Below the pieces are notes generated by a model, which worked only from the letters and a program-made list of their open reading frames with translations, had not been told where the DNA came from and ran no database searches. DNA of 64,000 nucleotides from Lentilitoribacter sp039986595 (GTDB lineage Bacteria; Pseudomonadota; Alphaproteobacteria; Rhizobiales; Rhizobiaceae): positions 496,001 through 560,000 of the forward strand of contig JBDWQJ010000004.1 of NCBI GenBank assembly GCA_039986595.1, in the 5' to 3' direction. A program made the translations under genes and the position numbers. This document shows, piece by piece, positions 54,115 through 62,933 of this stretch. Numbering within the stretch: position 1 is the stretch's first letter; every line of letters starts with the position of its first letter.

Positions 54115-55299
54115 ATGAAAGATCCGATAGTAATTGTCGCCGCGAAGCGCACACCGATGGGTGGACTTGCAGGTGAATTAAGTCCGCTAACGGCTTCGCA
54201 GCTTGGGGCTATCTCTACTCGTGCTGCACTTAAAGAAGCGGGCGTAGATAAAGACGATGTGGATGAAGTATTATTCGGCAATGTGCTCGGTGCGGGGCAA
54301 GGTCAAGCGCCCGCAAGGCAAGTTGCGCTCGGTGCTGGTCTTCCAGAAAAAACCATGGCAACCACGCTCAATAAAATGTGCGGTTCAGGCATGAAAGCAG
54401 TGATGTTTGGCCATGACATGTTGTCCATGGGGTCTGCGGATATGGTGGTCGCAGGCGGCATTGAAAGCATGTCCAACGCACCTTATTTGTTGCCCCGCGT
54501 GCGCGATGGATTGCGGATGGGGCATTCGCAAGTTTACGATCACATGTTTTTTGATGGCCTTGAAGATGTCTATGAAAAGGGCACGCTTATGGGTGTCTTT
54601 GCTGAGCGTACCGTTAGTAAATATCAGTTTTCACGAGAAGATCAGGACAAATATGCCATTGAATCGCTCAATCGTGCTTTAAAAGCGCAGGCCAATGGGT
54701 ATTTCAGAAACGAAATTGCAACCGCTGAAGTTAAAACCAGAAAGCTGGATTACACTGTTGAACGTGATGAACAGCCAGCAAAAGCTAAACCTGAAAAGAT
54801 CCCAAGTCTTAAGCCAGCTTTTGCCAAAGATGGCACGGTTACAGCTGCAAATGCATCGTCCATTTCAGATGGAGCTGCAACGCTTATTTTGACAAGACTA
54901 TCGACCGCAGAAGCAAAAGGTTTAACACCGCTCGCAAAAATCAATGCACATGCAACTCATGCTATGGCCCCTGAGGATTTTCCGGTCGCGCCTATTGGAG
55001 CAATTGAAAAACTTCTGGAGAAAGCAGGCATGCAAAAATCTGATTATGGATTGTTTGAAATCAACGAGGCATTTGCAGCTGTCACCATGGCTGCAATGAA
55101 AAGTCTGGATTTGCCGCATGACATGGTCAATGTGCATGGCGGTGCTTGCGCGCTTGGGCACCCTGTTGGCGCATCAGGCGCTCGTATTTTGGTCACGCTT
55201 TATCATGCGATGAAAACGCACAATGTCGATAAGGGCATGGCTGCGATTTGTTTGGCCGGTGGTGAAGCCACTGCTATGTCTTTAGAAATGATGGAGTAG
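54115..55299 (+). CDS. acetyl-CoA C-acyltransferase (thiolase)
   Basis: Cleaves 3-ketoacyl-CoA with CoA, or makes acetoacetyl-CoA in reverse. The 394-residue protein has the nucleophile Cys89 in LNKMCGSGMKAV, the NEAFA motif and the C-terminal GGACALGHPVGASGARIL with the second Cys/His. A GGAGG Shine-Dalgarno is at about 54103. Between the SDR and the acyl-CoA dehydrogenase in a probable operon. Confidence 0.93.
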   Translation: MKDPIVIVAAKRTPMGGLAGELSPLTASQLGAISTRAALKEAGVDKDDVDEVLFGNVLGAGQGQAPARQVALGAGLPEKTMATTLNKMCGSGMKAVMFGHDMLSMGSADMVVAGGIESMSNAPYLLPRVRDGLRMGHSQVYDHMFFDGLEDVYEKGTLMGVFAERTVSKYQFSREDQDKYAIESLNRALKAQANGYFRNEIATAEVKTRKLDYTVERDEQPAKAKPEKIPSLKPAFAKDGTVTAANASSISDGAATLILTRLSTAEAKGLTPLAKINAHATHAMAPEDFPVAPIGAIEKLLEKAGMQKSDYGLFEINEAFAAVTMAAMKSLDLPHDMVNVHGGACALGHPVGASGARILVTLYHAMKTHNVDKGMAAICLAGGEATAMSLEMME

Positions 55300-55302
55300 G
55301 CA

Positions 55303-56439
55303 ATGATCTTGAATGAAACACAAGAAGCCATCAAAGACATGGCGCAGCAATTTGCTACTGAGGTTTTATGGCCAGGTGCTGAAGAACGAGACAAAGAAGC
55401 GCGATTTCCCAAAGACGAGCTTAGCCAAATGGGCGAACTTGGTTTTATGGGCATGAAGGTTTCTGAGCAATATGGTGGTCTTGGCGGCGATTTTGCTAGT
55501 TATGCCATCGCAGTTGAAGAAATTGCCGCCGGCGACGGCGCATGCTCAACCATTATGTCTGTTCATAGCTTGACCTGCGAGGTTGTTGAAAAATACGGAA
55601 CAGATGCGCAAAAAGATAAATACCTACCAAAACTTGCCAGCGGCGAATGGATTGGCGGTTTTGCTTTAACCGAACCACAAGCAGGATCTGATGCATCTAA
55701 TTTGAAAACCAATGCCGTCCGCGATGGTGATCATTATGACATCAATGGCACCAAACAATTCATCACAAGCGGGAATAACGGTAATGTGTTGGTGTTATTT
55801 GCAGTAACGGATAAAGACGCGGGTCGTAAAGGCATTAGCGCTTTCATTGTTGAGCGTGATACCCCCGGATATGAAGTGGTAAGCGTTGAGAAGAAGCTCG
55901 GCATTACCTCATCGGACACTTGTCATTTAGCATTTGATAACATGCGCATCCCGGCTGAAAATCTATTAGGTGAAGAAGGCGAAGGCTACAAAATAGCTTT
56001 AGCTAATCTTGAAAGCGGACGCATTGGGATCGCAGCTCAAGCTGTTGGCATGGCACGTAGTGCATTTGATTATGCGCGCCGATATGCCAAGGAGCGGCAA
56101 GCCTTTGGTAAACCGATTACCGAACAGCAAGTAATTGCATTTACTTTGGCTGATATGGATACCCAAATTGAAGCGGCCAGACAGATGGTTATGCATGCAT
56201 GTGCGCGTAAAGACGAAGGTGTGCCATGTATTCGAGAAGCATCAATGGCGAAACTTTTTTCATCAGAAATCGGCGAGAAAGTCTGCTCGAAAGCCATTCA
56301 GCTTTTGGGTGGCTATGGCTATCTTTGTGACTATCCGGTGGAGCGCATCTATCGCGATATTCGCATATGCCAGATCTATGAAGGTACCAGCGAAATTCAG
56401 CGTCTGGTGATCAGTCGGGATGCGATAAAAAGAGATTAA
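55303..56439 (+). CDS. acyl-CoA dehydrogenase
   Basis: FAD enzyme that introduces the alpha-beta double bond in acyl-CoA. The 378-residue protein has FALTEPQAGSDASNLKT and the C-terminal YEGTSEIQRLVISRDAI, typical of the short- and branched-chain members; QLLGGYGYLCDYPVERIYRD is also family-typical. Starts 3 bp after the thiolase stop. Chain-length preference cannot be told; with the SDR it might serve isoleucine or short-chain fatty acid breakdown. Confidence 0.92.
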   Translation: MILNETQEAIKDMAQQFATEVLWPGAEERDKEARFPKDELSQMGELGFMGMKVSEQYGGLGGDFASYAIAVEEIAAGDGACSTIMSVHSLTCEVVEKYGTDAQKDKYLPKLASGEWIGGFALTEPQAGSDASNLKTNAVRDGDHYDINGTKQFITSGNNGNVLVLFAVTDKDAGRKGISAFIVERDTPGYEVVSVEKKLGITSSDTCHLAFDNMRIPAENLLGEEGEGYKIALANLESGRIGIAAQAVGMARSAFDYARRYAKERQAFGKPITEQQVIAFTLADMDTQIEAARQMVMHACARKDEGVPCIREASMAKLFSSEIGEKVCSKAIQLLGGYGYLCDYPVERIYRDIRICQIYEGTSEIQRLVISRDAIKRD

Positions 56440-56570
56440 ATCTCGGCTCGTTCTATACAAAAAAATACGGAGTGCACTTGACGCTTATCCAAGTTCCTCC
56501 GGACGTAATGACATTAAAATCCGCATTGAAACATTCTGGCGAATACCGGCTATTTTACACTTCAGTCAAT

Positions 56571-57833
56571 TTATGTTCCAAATGCAAACACCCTGTTTTC
56601 AATTTCATTTGGTGCAGAGAAATGCGACGTAATCATATCGCTAATAATTTCAGATGTTGCAGCTGAGAGTGTCCAACCAAGATGCCCATGGCCTGTATTG
56701 TAGAAAATCCCAGATTTCTTTCCAGGCGCAACTTTTGGCAGCATGCTTGGCATCATTGGTCTTAGGCCTGCCCAAGGCACAGCATGTTCAGTTGACACTT
56801 GTGGGAAAAATTCTTCACACCATTGTACAAGTGGGCGAATTCGATCATCTCGAATATCACGATTATATCCGTTAAATTCGGCTGTGCCTGCGATTCTAAA
56901 TCGATCATCACCCAATCGACTTGCAACAATTTTTGCTTTGTCATCCAAAAGGCTCACACGTGGCGCGAAAGCTTGGCTTTCGTAATCATTTAGATTGACT
57001 GTTATTGAATAGCCTTTAACTGGATATATATTTACACGGTCGCCAAATTTTTGCGCAATTGCGCGACTAGAAACTCCAGCACAAACGACGATACTATCAA
57101 AGCTCTCTTCCTGCTTTTCATCACCCTTGAACCAATTCAATTTATGTATTGTGTTTTCCGAACCAATATTTGTGATTTCAGTATTGTAATGAAATTTCAC
57201 GCCACGGCGCGCACAGGCTTTCGCAAGATTTTTTGCATAAAGGTGAATGTCTCCGGAAAAATCACTATCGGTATAAAATCCACCCGTCAGATCGCATTTG
57301 ATTGTAGGTTCAACTGCATGGGCATCTTCTGCGGAAACTTCGTGTCTGTTTAATCCGCCTTTAGCGAGTAATTCATTGACGCGCCTTGCGTGATCAAATT
57401 CTTTTTGATCACGATAGACATGCAGTATTCCGCGATTTTCGACATCAAAATCAAACCCTTCTTTTTCAGCAAACCGTTTCAAGTGCTGACGTGCAGATAT
57501 TGCTAAACGAACAGTTTCAATCGTGTTTGTTTCGTATTTAGGGATATTGGCCATGAACTCGGCCATCCAGGAATATTTATGCCAGCTTGGCTTTGGGTTC
57601 ATCAAAAGTGGCGCGCCTGGCTCAAACATCCATTTGAGGCCTTTAAGAACTGTGCCCCAATTTGTCCAAACTTCTGCATTGGATGCAGAAAGTTGCCCGC
57701 CATTGGCGAATGAAGTTTCCATTGCAGCATATCTATTGCGATCAAACACGGTTACATCAAAGCCTCTTTCAAGCAATGAATAAGCGGTGGTAATGCCGGT
57801 TATACCAGCTCCAATAACTGCAATCTTCTTCAT
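56571..57833 (-). CDS. dadA: D-amino acid dehydrogenase (DadA-like)
   Basis: FAD-dependent enzyme that oxidises D-amino acids to keto acids and passes electrons to the membrane. The 420-residue protein begins with the FAD motif KKIAVIGAGITGITTAYSL and has ETSFANGGQLSASNAEVW, the DadA signature, and WAGLRPMMPSMLP with TGHGHLGWTLS near the C-terminus. Divergent from an Lrp-type gene 218 bp away that probably regulates it. No alanine racemase dadX lies alongside. Confidence 0.88.
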   Translation of the reverse strand: MKKIAVIGAGITGITTAYSLLERGFDVTVFDRNRYAAMETSFANGGQLSASNAEVWTNWGTVLKGLKWMFEPGAPLLMNPKPSWHKYSWMAEFMANIPKYETNTIETVRLAISARQHLKRFAEKEGFDFDVENRGILHVYRDQKEFDHARRVNELLAKGGLNRHEVSAEDAHAVEPTIKCDLTGGFYTDSDFSGDIHLYAKNLAKACARRGVKFHYNTEITNIGSENTIHKLNWFKGDEKQEESFDSIVVCAGVSSRAIAQKFGDRVNIYPVKGYSITVNLNDYESQAFAPRVSLLDDKAKIVASRLGDDRFRIAGTAEFNGYNRDIRDDRIRPLVQWCEEFFPQVSTEHAVPWAGLRPMMPSMLPKVAPGKKSGIFYNTGHGHLGWTLSAATSEIISDMITSHFSAPNEIENRVFAFGT

Positions 57834-58051
57834 CTATTTAACCCTTATGCTGACCTAAATTTAGGATTATCAGAACTTCATTCATGACCGATTTTAAAAT
57901 TTGGACGTTGCTTCATCCAGGTCATCACTGTTCGTTCAAATACACCCCCATTTTAGACAAAACAGCGCAAGAAAAATTTCCTAATTTCTTGATAAATGCA
58001 GAAATATTCGTAATAATTTCGAATAAATTAAAATAATCAGGAAAAATTCTC
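57834..58051. promoter_or_regulatory. divergent control region of dadA and the lrp-like gene
   Basis: Very AT-rich 218 bp, with short A/T tracts near the regulator start (about 57975-58040) of the kind Lrp proteins favour. No single strong dyad was found by eye. Confidence 0.35.
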
Positions 58052-58510
58052 ATGGATAAGCTTGATACCAATATCCTCTCAGCACTTCAAAAAGATGGAC
58101 AAATTTCTATGTCTCAGCTTTCAAGTAAAGTGGGGTTATCTCTATCTGCCTGCCACAGAAGGGTAAAAACGCTCGAAGCTAACGGTATGATTTCCCACTA
58201 TACCGCACGCTTAAATGCCAAAGCTATTGGTTTAGAGATCCAAGTTTTCATAGCCGCAAAACTGACGAGCCAGCGTCAGGAAGATATTACAGCTTTTGAA
58301 AAAGCGATCCTAGACATGCCTGAAGTGCTTGAATGCCATTATATTTCAGGAGAATCTGATTACCTACTTCGTGTTGCAGCAAAAAATACAGAGGATTATC
58401 AAAAAATATATCGCGAACGTTTAACTTTGATACCATCCATATTGCACATGACAACAATGCTGTCTTTATCCACGATTAAAGATTTTGACGGTTTTCATTT
58501 AACCAACTAG
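58052..58510 (+). CDS. Lrp/AsnC family regulator next to dadA
   Basis: A 152-residue feast/famine regulator: N-terminal helix-turn-helix (LDTNILSALQKDGQISMSQL then LSKVGLSLSACHRRVKTLE region, about 4-48) and a C-terminal RAM domain (about 65-145) with ECHYISGESDYLLRVAAKN, where amino acids bind. Divergent from dadA, so it likely responds to an amino acid and controls D-amino acid breakdown. Confidence 0.9.
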   Translation: MDKLDTNILSALQKDGQISMSQLSSKVGLSLSACHRRVKTLEANGMISHYTARLNAKAIGLEIQVFIAAKLTSQRQEDITAFEKAILDMPEVLECHYISGESDYLLRVAAKNTEDYQKIYRERLTLIPSILHMTTMLSLSTIKDFDGFHLTN

Positions 58511-58560
58511 TCCCCTCGTCATCCATATATAGCAAACATTGAGGTTAAGGATGATTGACC

Positions 58561-59376
58561 TTAACCTTCTCTTCGTTTGAATTCTTGATGTTCGTCTTCC
58601 ACCAATCCAATTTTCCAATATCCAGAAATGTAGAGATCTTTTTTTGCCACTTGTTTCTCATTTTGAAGAAAATTCCTAAGAGATCGGATGACATGGGATT
58701 CGCCGGCGATACATGTTTGCACCCGTCCTTCTGGCCATTCAAGAGAACGAATAAATGCTTCTTGTCCTGTTGAATTTACATAAGGCTTGGAATGTTCAAT
58801 CCAATGAATTTCGACCCCCGATGGGGCATCTATCGCTTGTTTATCTTCAAGACTTGTCACTTCAAAAAGTGCAATGCCTTTCGCATCTCGCGGCATGGCT
58901 TCCAATGTTGCAGCAGCAACAGGGATTGCAGAGGGGTCAGCGGCAACTAAATACCAATCAGCTTCAAAATGAGTGACCTTCCCTCCGCTTGGGCCGGCAA
59001 ACCCTATGAAGCTGCCGGGCTTTGCTTTCATCGCCCAACTACTCGCAGGTCCATTATCGCCGTGTGCAACGAAATCGATATCAAGTTCCTGCACATCATT
59101 GCGATAATGCCGCACTGTATAGGTTCGCCGCACCGGGCGTTCGCCGCTGTTAAGACGCTGGGTAAATGCTTCTTTGCTTTCATCCGCGTTCGGTAACATA
59201 AGCTTACAATTACCGCCCTCGCAACCAATTGGGAAGCCATCAAGTTCAGGTCCCGCAAATGTAATGCGGATCATATTAGGTGTAAGATAAGATGCGGTTT
59301 TTACCGTGAGAATTCGTGGGCCAGGTCGTCCTGTGACTTTATTAGCCAATTTCTTTAGAGTTGTTTGTAGCGCCAT
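58561..59376 (-). CDS. siderophore-interacting protein (ferric-siderophore reductase)
   Basis: FAD-dependent reductase of the ViuB/SIP type that releases iron from imported siderophores in the cytoplasm. The 271-residue protein has the FAD-binding part with RRTYTVRHYRNDVQELDIDF and GPASSWAMKAKPGSFIGFAGP, and the C-terminal SIP domain with AGESHVIRSLRNFL and YISGYWKIG. ATG 59376 is preferred (GATGGGA upstream); earlier in-frame ATGs at 59391 and 59427 lack a Shine-Dalgarno. No siderophore transporter is adjacent. Confidence 0.87.
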   Translation of the reverse strand: MALQTTLKKLANKVTGRPGPRILTVKTASYLTPNMIRITFAGPELDGFPIGCEGGNCKLMLPNADESKEAFTQRLNSGERPVRRTYTVRHYRNDVQELDIDFVAHGDNGPASSWAMKAKPGSFIGFAGPSGGKVTHFEADWYLVAADPSAIPVAAATLEAMPRDAKGIALFEVTSLEDKQAIDAPSGVEIHWIEHSKPYVNSTGQEAFIRSLEWPEGRVQTCIAGESHVIRSLRNFLQNEKQVAKKDLYISGYWKIGLVEDEHQEFKRREG

Positions 59377-59484
59377 GAAAACTGTTCCCATCAAATTGTG
59401 ATAATAATACTTGATTATTTTTATCAAGTATTATGCATCTCGGTCAAATGGGTATTTAATGAGCGACTTGCAAGACCTTTATGT

Positions 59485-59832
59485 TTAATCCACCAATGCG
59501 TTTAGATTTGCAGCCCAGATAAAATCATTTTCGCTTAATCCATCAATTTCATGGGTTGTTAAACGCACGATCACATATCCAAACCCAAAACAGATATCTG
59601 GATGATGCCCCTCTTTGTCGGCTAGCCATGCGCATAAATTTGCAAGATATGTGGCTTTTGCAAAGCCTTTGAACTTGAAATGGCGTTCCAAGATTTTGCC
59701 TGAAGCATCCAGTTGCCATGCGTCTCCGAGCGCCTGCAATTGCGCTTTTACGACCTCAGGCGACAGAACAGCCATATCGCCGGAACATGGGATGCAAGTT
59801 TTATCATTTTCAACCATAATTTTCTCACTCAT
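59485..59832 (-). CDS. phhB: 4a-hydroxytetrahydrobiopterin dehydratase
   Basis: Recycles the pterin cofactor of phenylalanine hydroxylase. The 115-residue protein has the family motif KEGHHPDICFGFGYVIVRL with the catalytic His residues and LTTHEIDGLSENDF. Its start overlaps the phhA stop by four bases, and the two form the usual phhAB pair. Length is close to the bacterial norm (about 110-118). Confidence 0.93.
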   Translation of the reverse strand: MSEKIMVENDKTCIPCSGDMAVLSPEVVKAQLQALGDAWQLDASGKILERHFKFKGFAKATYLANLCAWLADKEGHHPDICFGFGYVIVRLTTHEIDGLSENDFIWAANLNALVD

Positions 59833-60629
59833 TGTGCTGCGACGACCTTGTCGGGGAATTTGTTTGGTAAGAGCCCTAGCTTTTGAGCTTCATGCACATC
59901 ATGCAGCAGATCACGATCTGCAGCAGACAATAATATTTCAGGATCATCAATAACAAAGTAACCCATTTGGTGCATATCAATCCGATAAGGTGTACGTAGG
60001 ATTGTCGTTATATCAAATGTATCACGGTCAGGAATATCACTGGTCACTGAATATATCAGCTCCGTTGGCGATGACGCCAATCCTGAACCAAACGCTTTAA
60101 TGACACCATTTTCGCGGCGTAAGCCGAACTCGATAGAAAACCAATAAAGCCTTATCAACCATGCATAGTCTTTCTCATTTGCTTCAAGACCAGCTTGACC
60201 AATTGAGCGGCTAAATGCTGCAAAACGAACATCACTTAAAAGGGGCGTGTGGCCGAAAATCTCATGAAATACGTCAGGCTCTTCAATATAGTCAAAATCT
60301 TCGCGTGAGCGTATAAATGATGCAGCTGGGAACACGCGTTCTGACAACATTCCAAAAAAAGTCTTGAAACCAATTAATGCTGGCACAGGTTGTACGCGCC
60401 AACCCGTTAAATCGAGCAGTCTTTCAGAAAGATCTGCACAACTTGGCACTTTGGTTTTTGGTAATTCCAACCGTTTTAAACCATCAAGATATTCCTGAGC
60501 CATATACGTTTTTACATTATCTTCTTGTGCGGAATATAGGTCAGCCCAAACCGCATTTTCTTCATCAGAATATTCAATATGCCCGCGGTCGTCAGGCACT
60601 TTCGCAACATACTTGCTTGATTTTGGCAT
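59829..60629 (-). CDS. phhA: phenylalanine 4-monooxygenase
   Basis: Iron and pterin dependent hydroxylase that turns phenylalanine into tyrosine. The 266-residue monomer has the iron ligands His122 and His127 (EPDVFHEIFGHTPLL) and Glu167 (YWFSIEFGL). It has no regulatory ACT domain, as in other bacterial enzymes. Divergent from an Lrp-type gene; a dyad lies between the starts. Tyrosine produced could feed the hmgA-fah-maiA branch found 1 kb away. Confidence 0.95.
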   Translation of the reverse strand: MPKSSKYVAKVPDDRGHIEYSDEENAVWADLYSAQEDNVKTYMAQEYLDGLKRLELPKTKVPSCADLSERLLDLTGWRVQPVPALIGFKTFFGMLSERVFPAASFIRSREDFDYIEEPDVFHEIFGHTPLLSDVRFAAFSRSIGQAGLEANEKDYAWLIRLYWFSIEFGLRRENGVIKAFGSGLASSPTELIYSVTSDIPDRDTFDITTILRTPYRIDMHQMGYFVIDDPEILLSAADRDLLHDVHEAQKLGLLPNKFPDKVVAAQ

Positions 60630-60645
60630 TGTTGTTCTCCTTAAA

Positions 60646-60662
60646 GACCATATTATTTGGTC
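60646..60662. promoter_or_regulatory. GACCA-N7-TGGTC dyad between phhA and its lrp-like regulator
   Basis: Exact 5-bp arms around TATTATT, 17 bp upstream of the phhA start and 75 bp from the divergent regulator. An AT-rich centre within a dyad of this size is typical for Lrp/AsnC sites, so it is a candidate operator for the neighbouring regulator. Confidence 0.4.
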
Positions 60663-60736
60663 AACAAGGAGTTTTCATTTCAAAAACCAGCAAATATACG
60701 TTATTTTGACTTGTTTACTTTCAAAAATGAGAAATC

Positions 60737-61204
60737 ATGGCATATTCAATTCAAAATGCGGATGAATCAATTCTACGTTCCCTACAATCGGACGGACGGT
60801 TGTCCATGCAAGAATTAGCTGAAAAAACTGGATTATCTGCATCGCAATGTTGGCGCAGAGTAAGGGATATGGAGGCGTCAGGTATTATTTCTGGCTATAC
60901 TGCACAAGTATCTGCAAAGTCGGTTGGGTTGGGCGCAATTGCCTATGTTCACATTGCATTGCGTGATCATAATGAAAACAATATCAATGCGTTCTTACGT
61001 CTAATTGAGCGTGAGGATCAAATCGTTGAATGTGCTTCAATCACTGGAGATCATGACTTTGTTCTTAAAATTTATGCTCAGAGCCCCGAAGATCTTGAGC
61101 AGTTTATCATGAAGCGATTACTAACCTCCGGGCTCGTCAAAGACACCCGAAGTAATTTCATCTTGCGAGAGATCAAAACTCGAAAGCCGCTTCCGATTTT
61201 ATAA
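60737..61204 (+). CDS. Lrp/AsnC family regulator next to phhAB
   Basis: A 155-residue regulator with N-terminal helix-turn-helix (ILRSLQSDGRLSMQELAEKT, then LSASQCWRRVRDMEASG) and a C-terminal RAM domain with VECASITGDHDFVLKIYAQS. Divergent from phhA, matching the known pattern of Lrp-type activation of phenylalanine hydroxylase genes. Clearly related to the Lrp protein at 58052 but not a recent copy. Confidence 0.9.
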   Translation: MAYSIQNADESILRSLQSDGRLSMQELAEKTGLSASQCWRRVRDMEASGIISGYTAQVSAKSVGLGAIAYVHIALRDHNENNINAFLRLIEREDQIVECASITGDHDFVLKIYAQSPEDLEQFIMKRLLTSGLVKDTRSNFILREIKTRKPLPIL

Positions 61205-61237
61205 AACTGCCTCTAGAGCTATTTAATGAGCCCTAAT

Positions 61238-61900
61238 CTAAGGGGCAGTTACAGCGCCAGGCGCTCCGCTATGATCCGGCCCTGCTCGTTGGAAAGCTTC
61301 GTTACTTTCACACAATTTTTCGATTGATGAAATGCGCGTTAAGTCTGAATAATCAACGTTCCAGCGTCGCGCGTTATAAAGCTGAGGGATAAGACAAATA
61401 TCTGCCAGTCCAGGTGTATCGCCCGTTGCATATTTTGTTGGCGCAAAATTCTCAATCAGCTTTTCAAAGGCGATCAAGCCCGGACGGATAAAATGTTGCA
61501 TCCATTCAGTTCGCGCTGGATCAACCCCACCTGTTGCGTGTTCCATAACAGAAAGGTTGCAGATAGGGTGTACATCCACAGCAATTGAATAAGCCAAGGC
61601 TCGACATGTTGCACGAGATCGCGCATCAGAAGGTAGTAAGCCAAGTTTACGAGTATCATTGAGATACTCCAAGATAGCTAATGATTGCGTTAACCGTTCA
61701 CCATCGATGTCAAGAACTGGAACAAGCCCTTGCGGGTTACGTGATAAATGCTCTTGTTTTTTATGTGCACCATCAAGAAGATTGATATTAATTATCTCAC
61801 ATTCTAGCTCGGCCAAATTCAACGCAATTCGCACTCTATATGACGCAGAAGATCTTGGATAATCATATAGCTTAATGATCGAAATGGTAAACCTCAGCAA
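61238..61900 (-). CDS. maiA: maleylacetoacetate isomerase (zeta-class GST), start uncertain
   Basis: Glutathione-dependent isomerase that turns maleylacetoacetate into fumarylacetoacetate. It has the zeta-class signature RSSASYRVRIALNLAELE with the catalytic Ser pair, NPQGLVPVLDIDGERLTQS (glutathione site) and the C-terminal helical domain. The start is unclear. A TTG at 61900 is given here; an ATT at 61885 (protein then SIIKLYDY...) has a GAGG 6 bp upstream and matches the family's usual length best; an ATG at 61963 would overlap fah by 56 bp. Probably last gene of the hmgA-fah-maiA operon. Confidence 0.83.
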   Translation of the reverse strand: MLRFTISIIKLYDYPRSSASYRVRIALNLAELECEIININLLDGAHKKQEHLSRNPQGLVPVLDIDGERLTQSLAILEYLNDTRKLGLLPSDARSRATCRALAYSIAVDVHPICNLSVMEHATGGVDPARTEWMQHFIRPGLIAFEKLIENFAPTKYATGDTPGLADICLIPQLYNARRWNVDYSDLTRISSIEKLCESNEAFQRAGPDHSGAPGAVTAP

Positions 61901-61907
61901 TCCGGAA

Positions 61908-62915
61908 TTAGTACTTTTGGACGTGTTGTTCGATCTTGCCAAATATGCTGTTTCCAGCCGCATCTTTCATTTCAATTGAAACTTTATCGCCAAAACTCAT
62001 GAAAGAAGTTGTTGGCTTGCCATTGTCAATTGTTTCAATCATGCGCATCTCAGCAATGCAGGAGTAACCAACTCCGCCTTGATCAATCGGCTTGCTTGGT
62101 TCCCCATCTACTTTATTTGAAACGGTGCCTGAACCAATTATTGTTCCTGCACGAAGAGGCCGCGTTTTAGCCGCATGGGATACCAATTGACCAAAGTCGA
62201 ATGTCATATCGACACCTGCATTCGCTTTGCCAAATGGTTTGTCATTATATTCAACCAATAAAGGTAAATGAACTTTTCCGTCTTGCCACACATCCCCCAA
62301 CTCATCAGGAGTTACAGCAACCGGCGAAAAAGCGGAGGAAGGCTTCGATTGAAAAAAACCAAATCCCTTGGCGAGTTCATTTGGAATGAGACCGCGTAAA
62401 GATACATCATTGACCAGCATGACTAGCCGAATTGCATCAAGTGCTTCGTCTCTATCCGCGCCCATTTTAACATCATCAACGATAACAGCGACTTCACCCT
62501 CCATATCAATGCCGTAAGCTTCATCAGATGTAAGAATTGGGTCTCGAGGCGCAAGAAAAGCATCTGAACCACCTTGATACATCAAAGGGTCTGTATAAAA
62601 ACTCTCCGGCACTTCAGCACCACGGGCTTTTCGAACCAGCTCCACATGATTGATGTAAGCGGAACCATCTGCCCATTGATACGCTCTTGGTAATGGCGAA
62701 AGGGTTTGTCTTTCGTGAAATCTCTGTTCGGGTTGGGAGCCTGTCTCCAACGTGTCTGCAACGCGCTCTAACCTTGGAGATATTGTCGACCAATCATCAA
62801 GTGCTGACTGTAAGTTTGGTGCAATGTGACCAACGGCTGTACAACTCGTCAAATCGTTTGACACGACGACGAGAACACCATCGCGTGTACCGTTATCCAA
62901 TGTGGCTAATTTCAT
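61908..62915 (-). CDS. fumarylacetoacetate hydrolase family protein
   Basis: Last step of tyrosine/homogentisate breakdown: splits fumarylacetoacetate to fumarate and acetoacetate. The 335-residue protein has the FAH fold with metal-site residues in DMEGEVAVIVDD (EGE pattern), AFSPVAVTPDELGDVW and AGTIIGSGTVSNK. Proteins of this 335-residue size next to hmgA in Rhizobiales take the place of the larger eukaryotic-like FahA. Lies between hmgA (18 bp) and maiA (about 7 bp). Confidence 0.87.
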   Translation of the reverse strand: MKLATLDNGTRDGVLVVVSNDLTSCTAVGHIAPNLQSALDDWSTISPRLERVADTLETGSQPEQRFHERQTLSPLPRAYQWADGSAYINHVELVRKARGAEVPESFYTDPLMYQGGSDAFLAPRDPILTSDEAYGIDMEGEVAVIVDDVKMGADRDEALDAIRLVMLVNDVSLRGLIPNELAKGFGFFQSKPSSAFSPVAVTPDELGDVWQDGKVHLPLLVEYNDKPFGKANAGVDMTFDFGQLVSHAAKTRPLRAGTIIGSGTVSNKVDGEPSKPIDQGGVGYSCIAEMRMIETIDNGKPTTSFMSFGDKVSIEMKDAAGNSIFGKIEQHVQKY

Positions 62916-62933
62916 TTAACTACTTTCTAAAAA

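Noticed and set aside
58541..58568. Terminator between the lrp-like gene and the siderophore-interacting protein
   Set aside because: GGTTAAGG/CCTTAACC can pair, but there is no T-run on either strand and it overlaps the end of the gene.
61900..61963. maiA start at the ATG at 61963
   Set aside because: It would add residues unrelated to the family and overlap the end of fah by 56 bp with no ribosome binding site.
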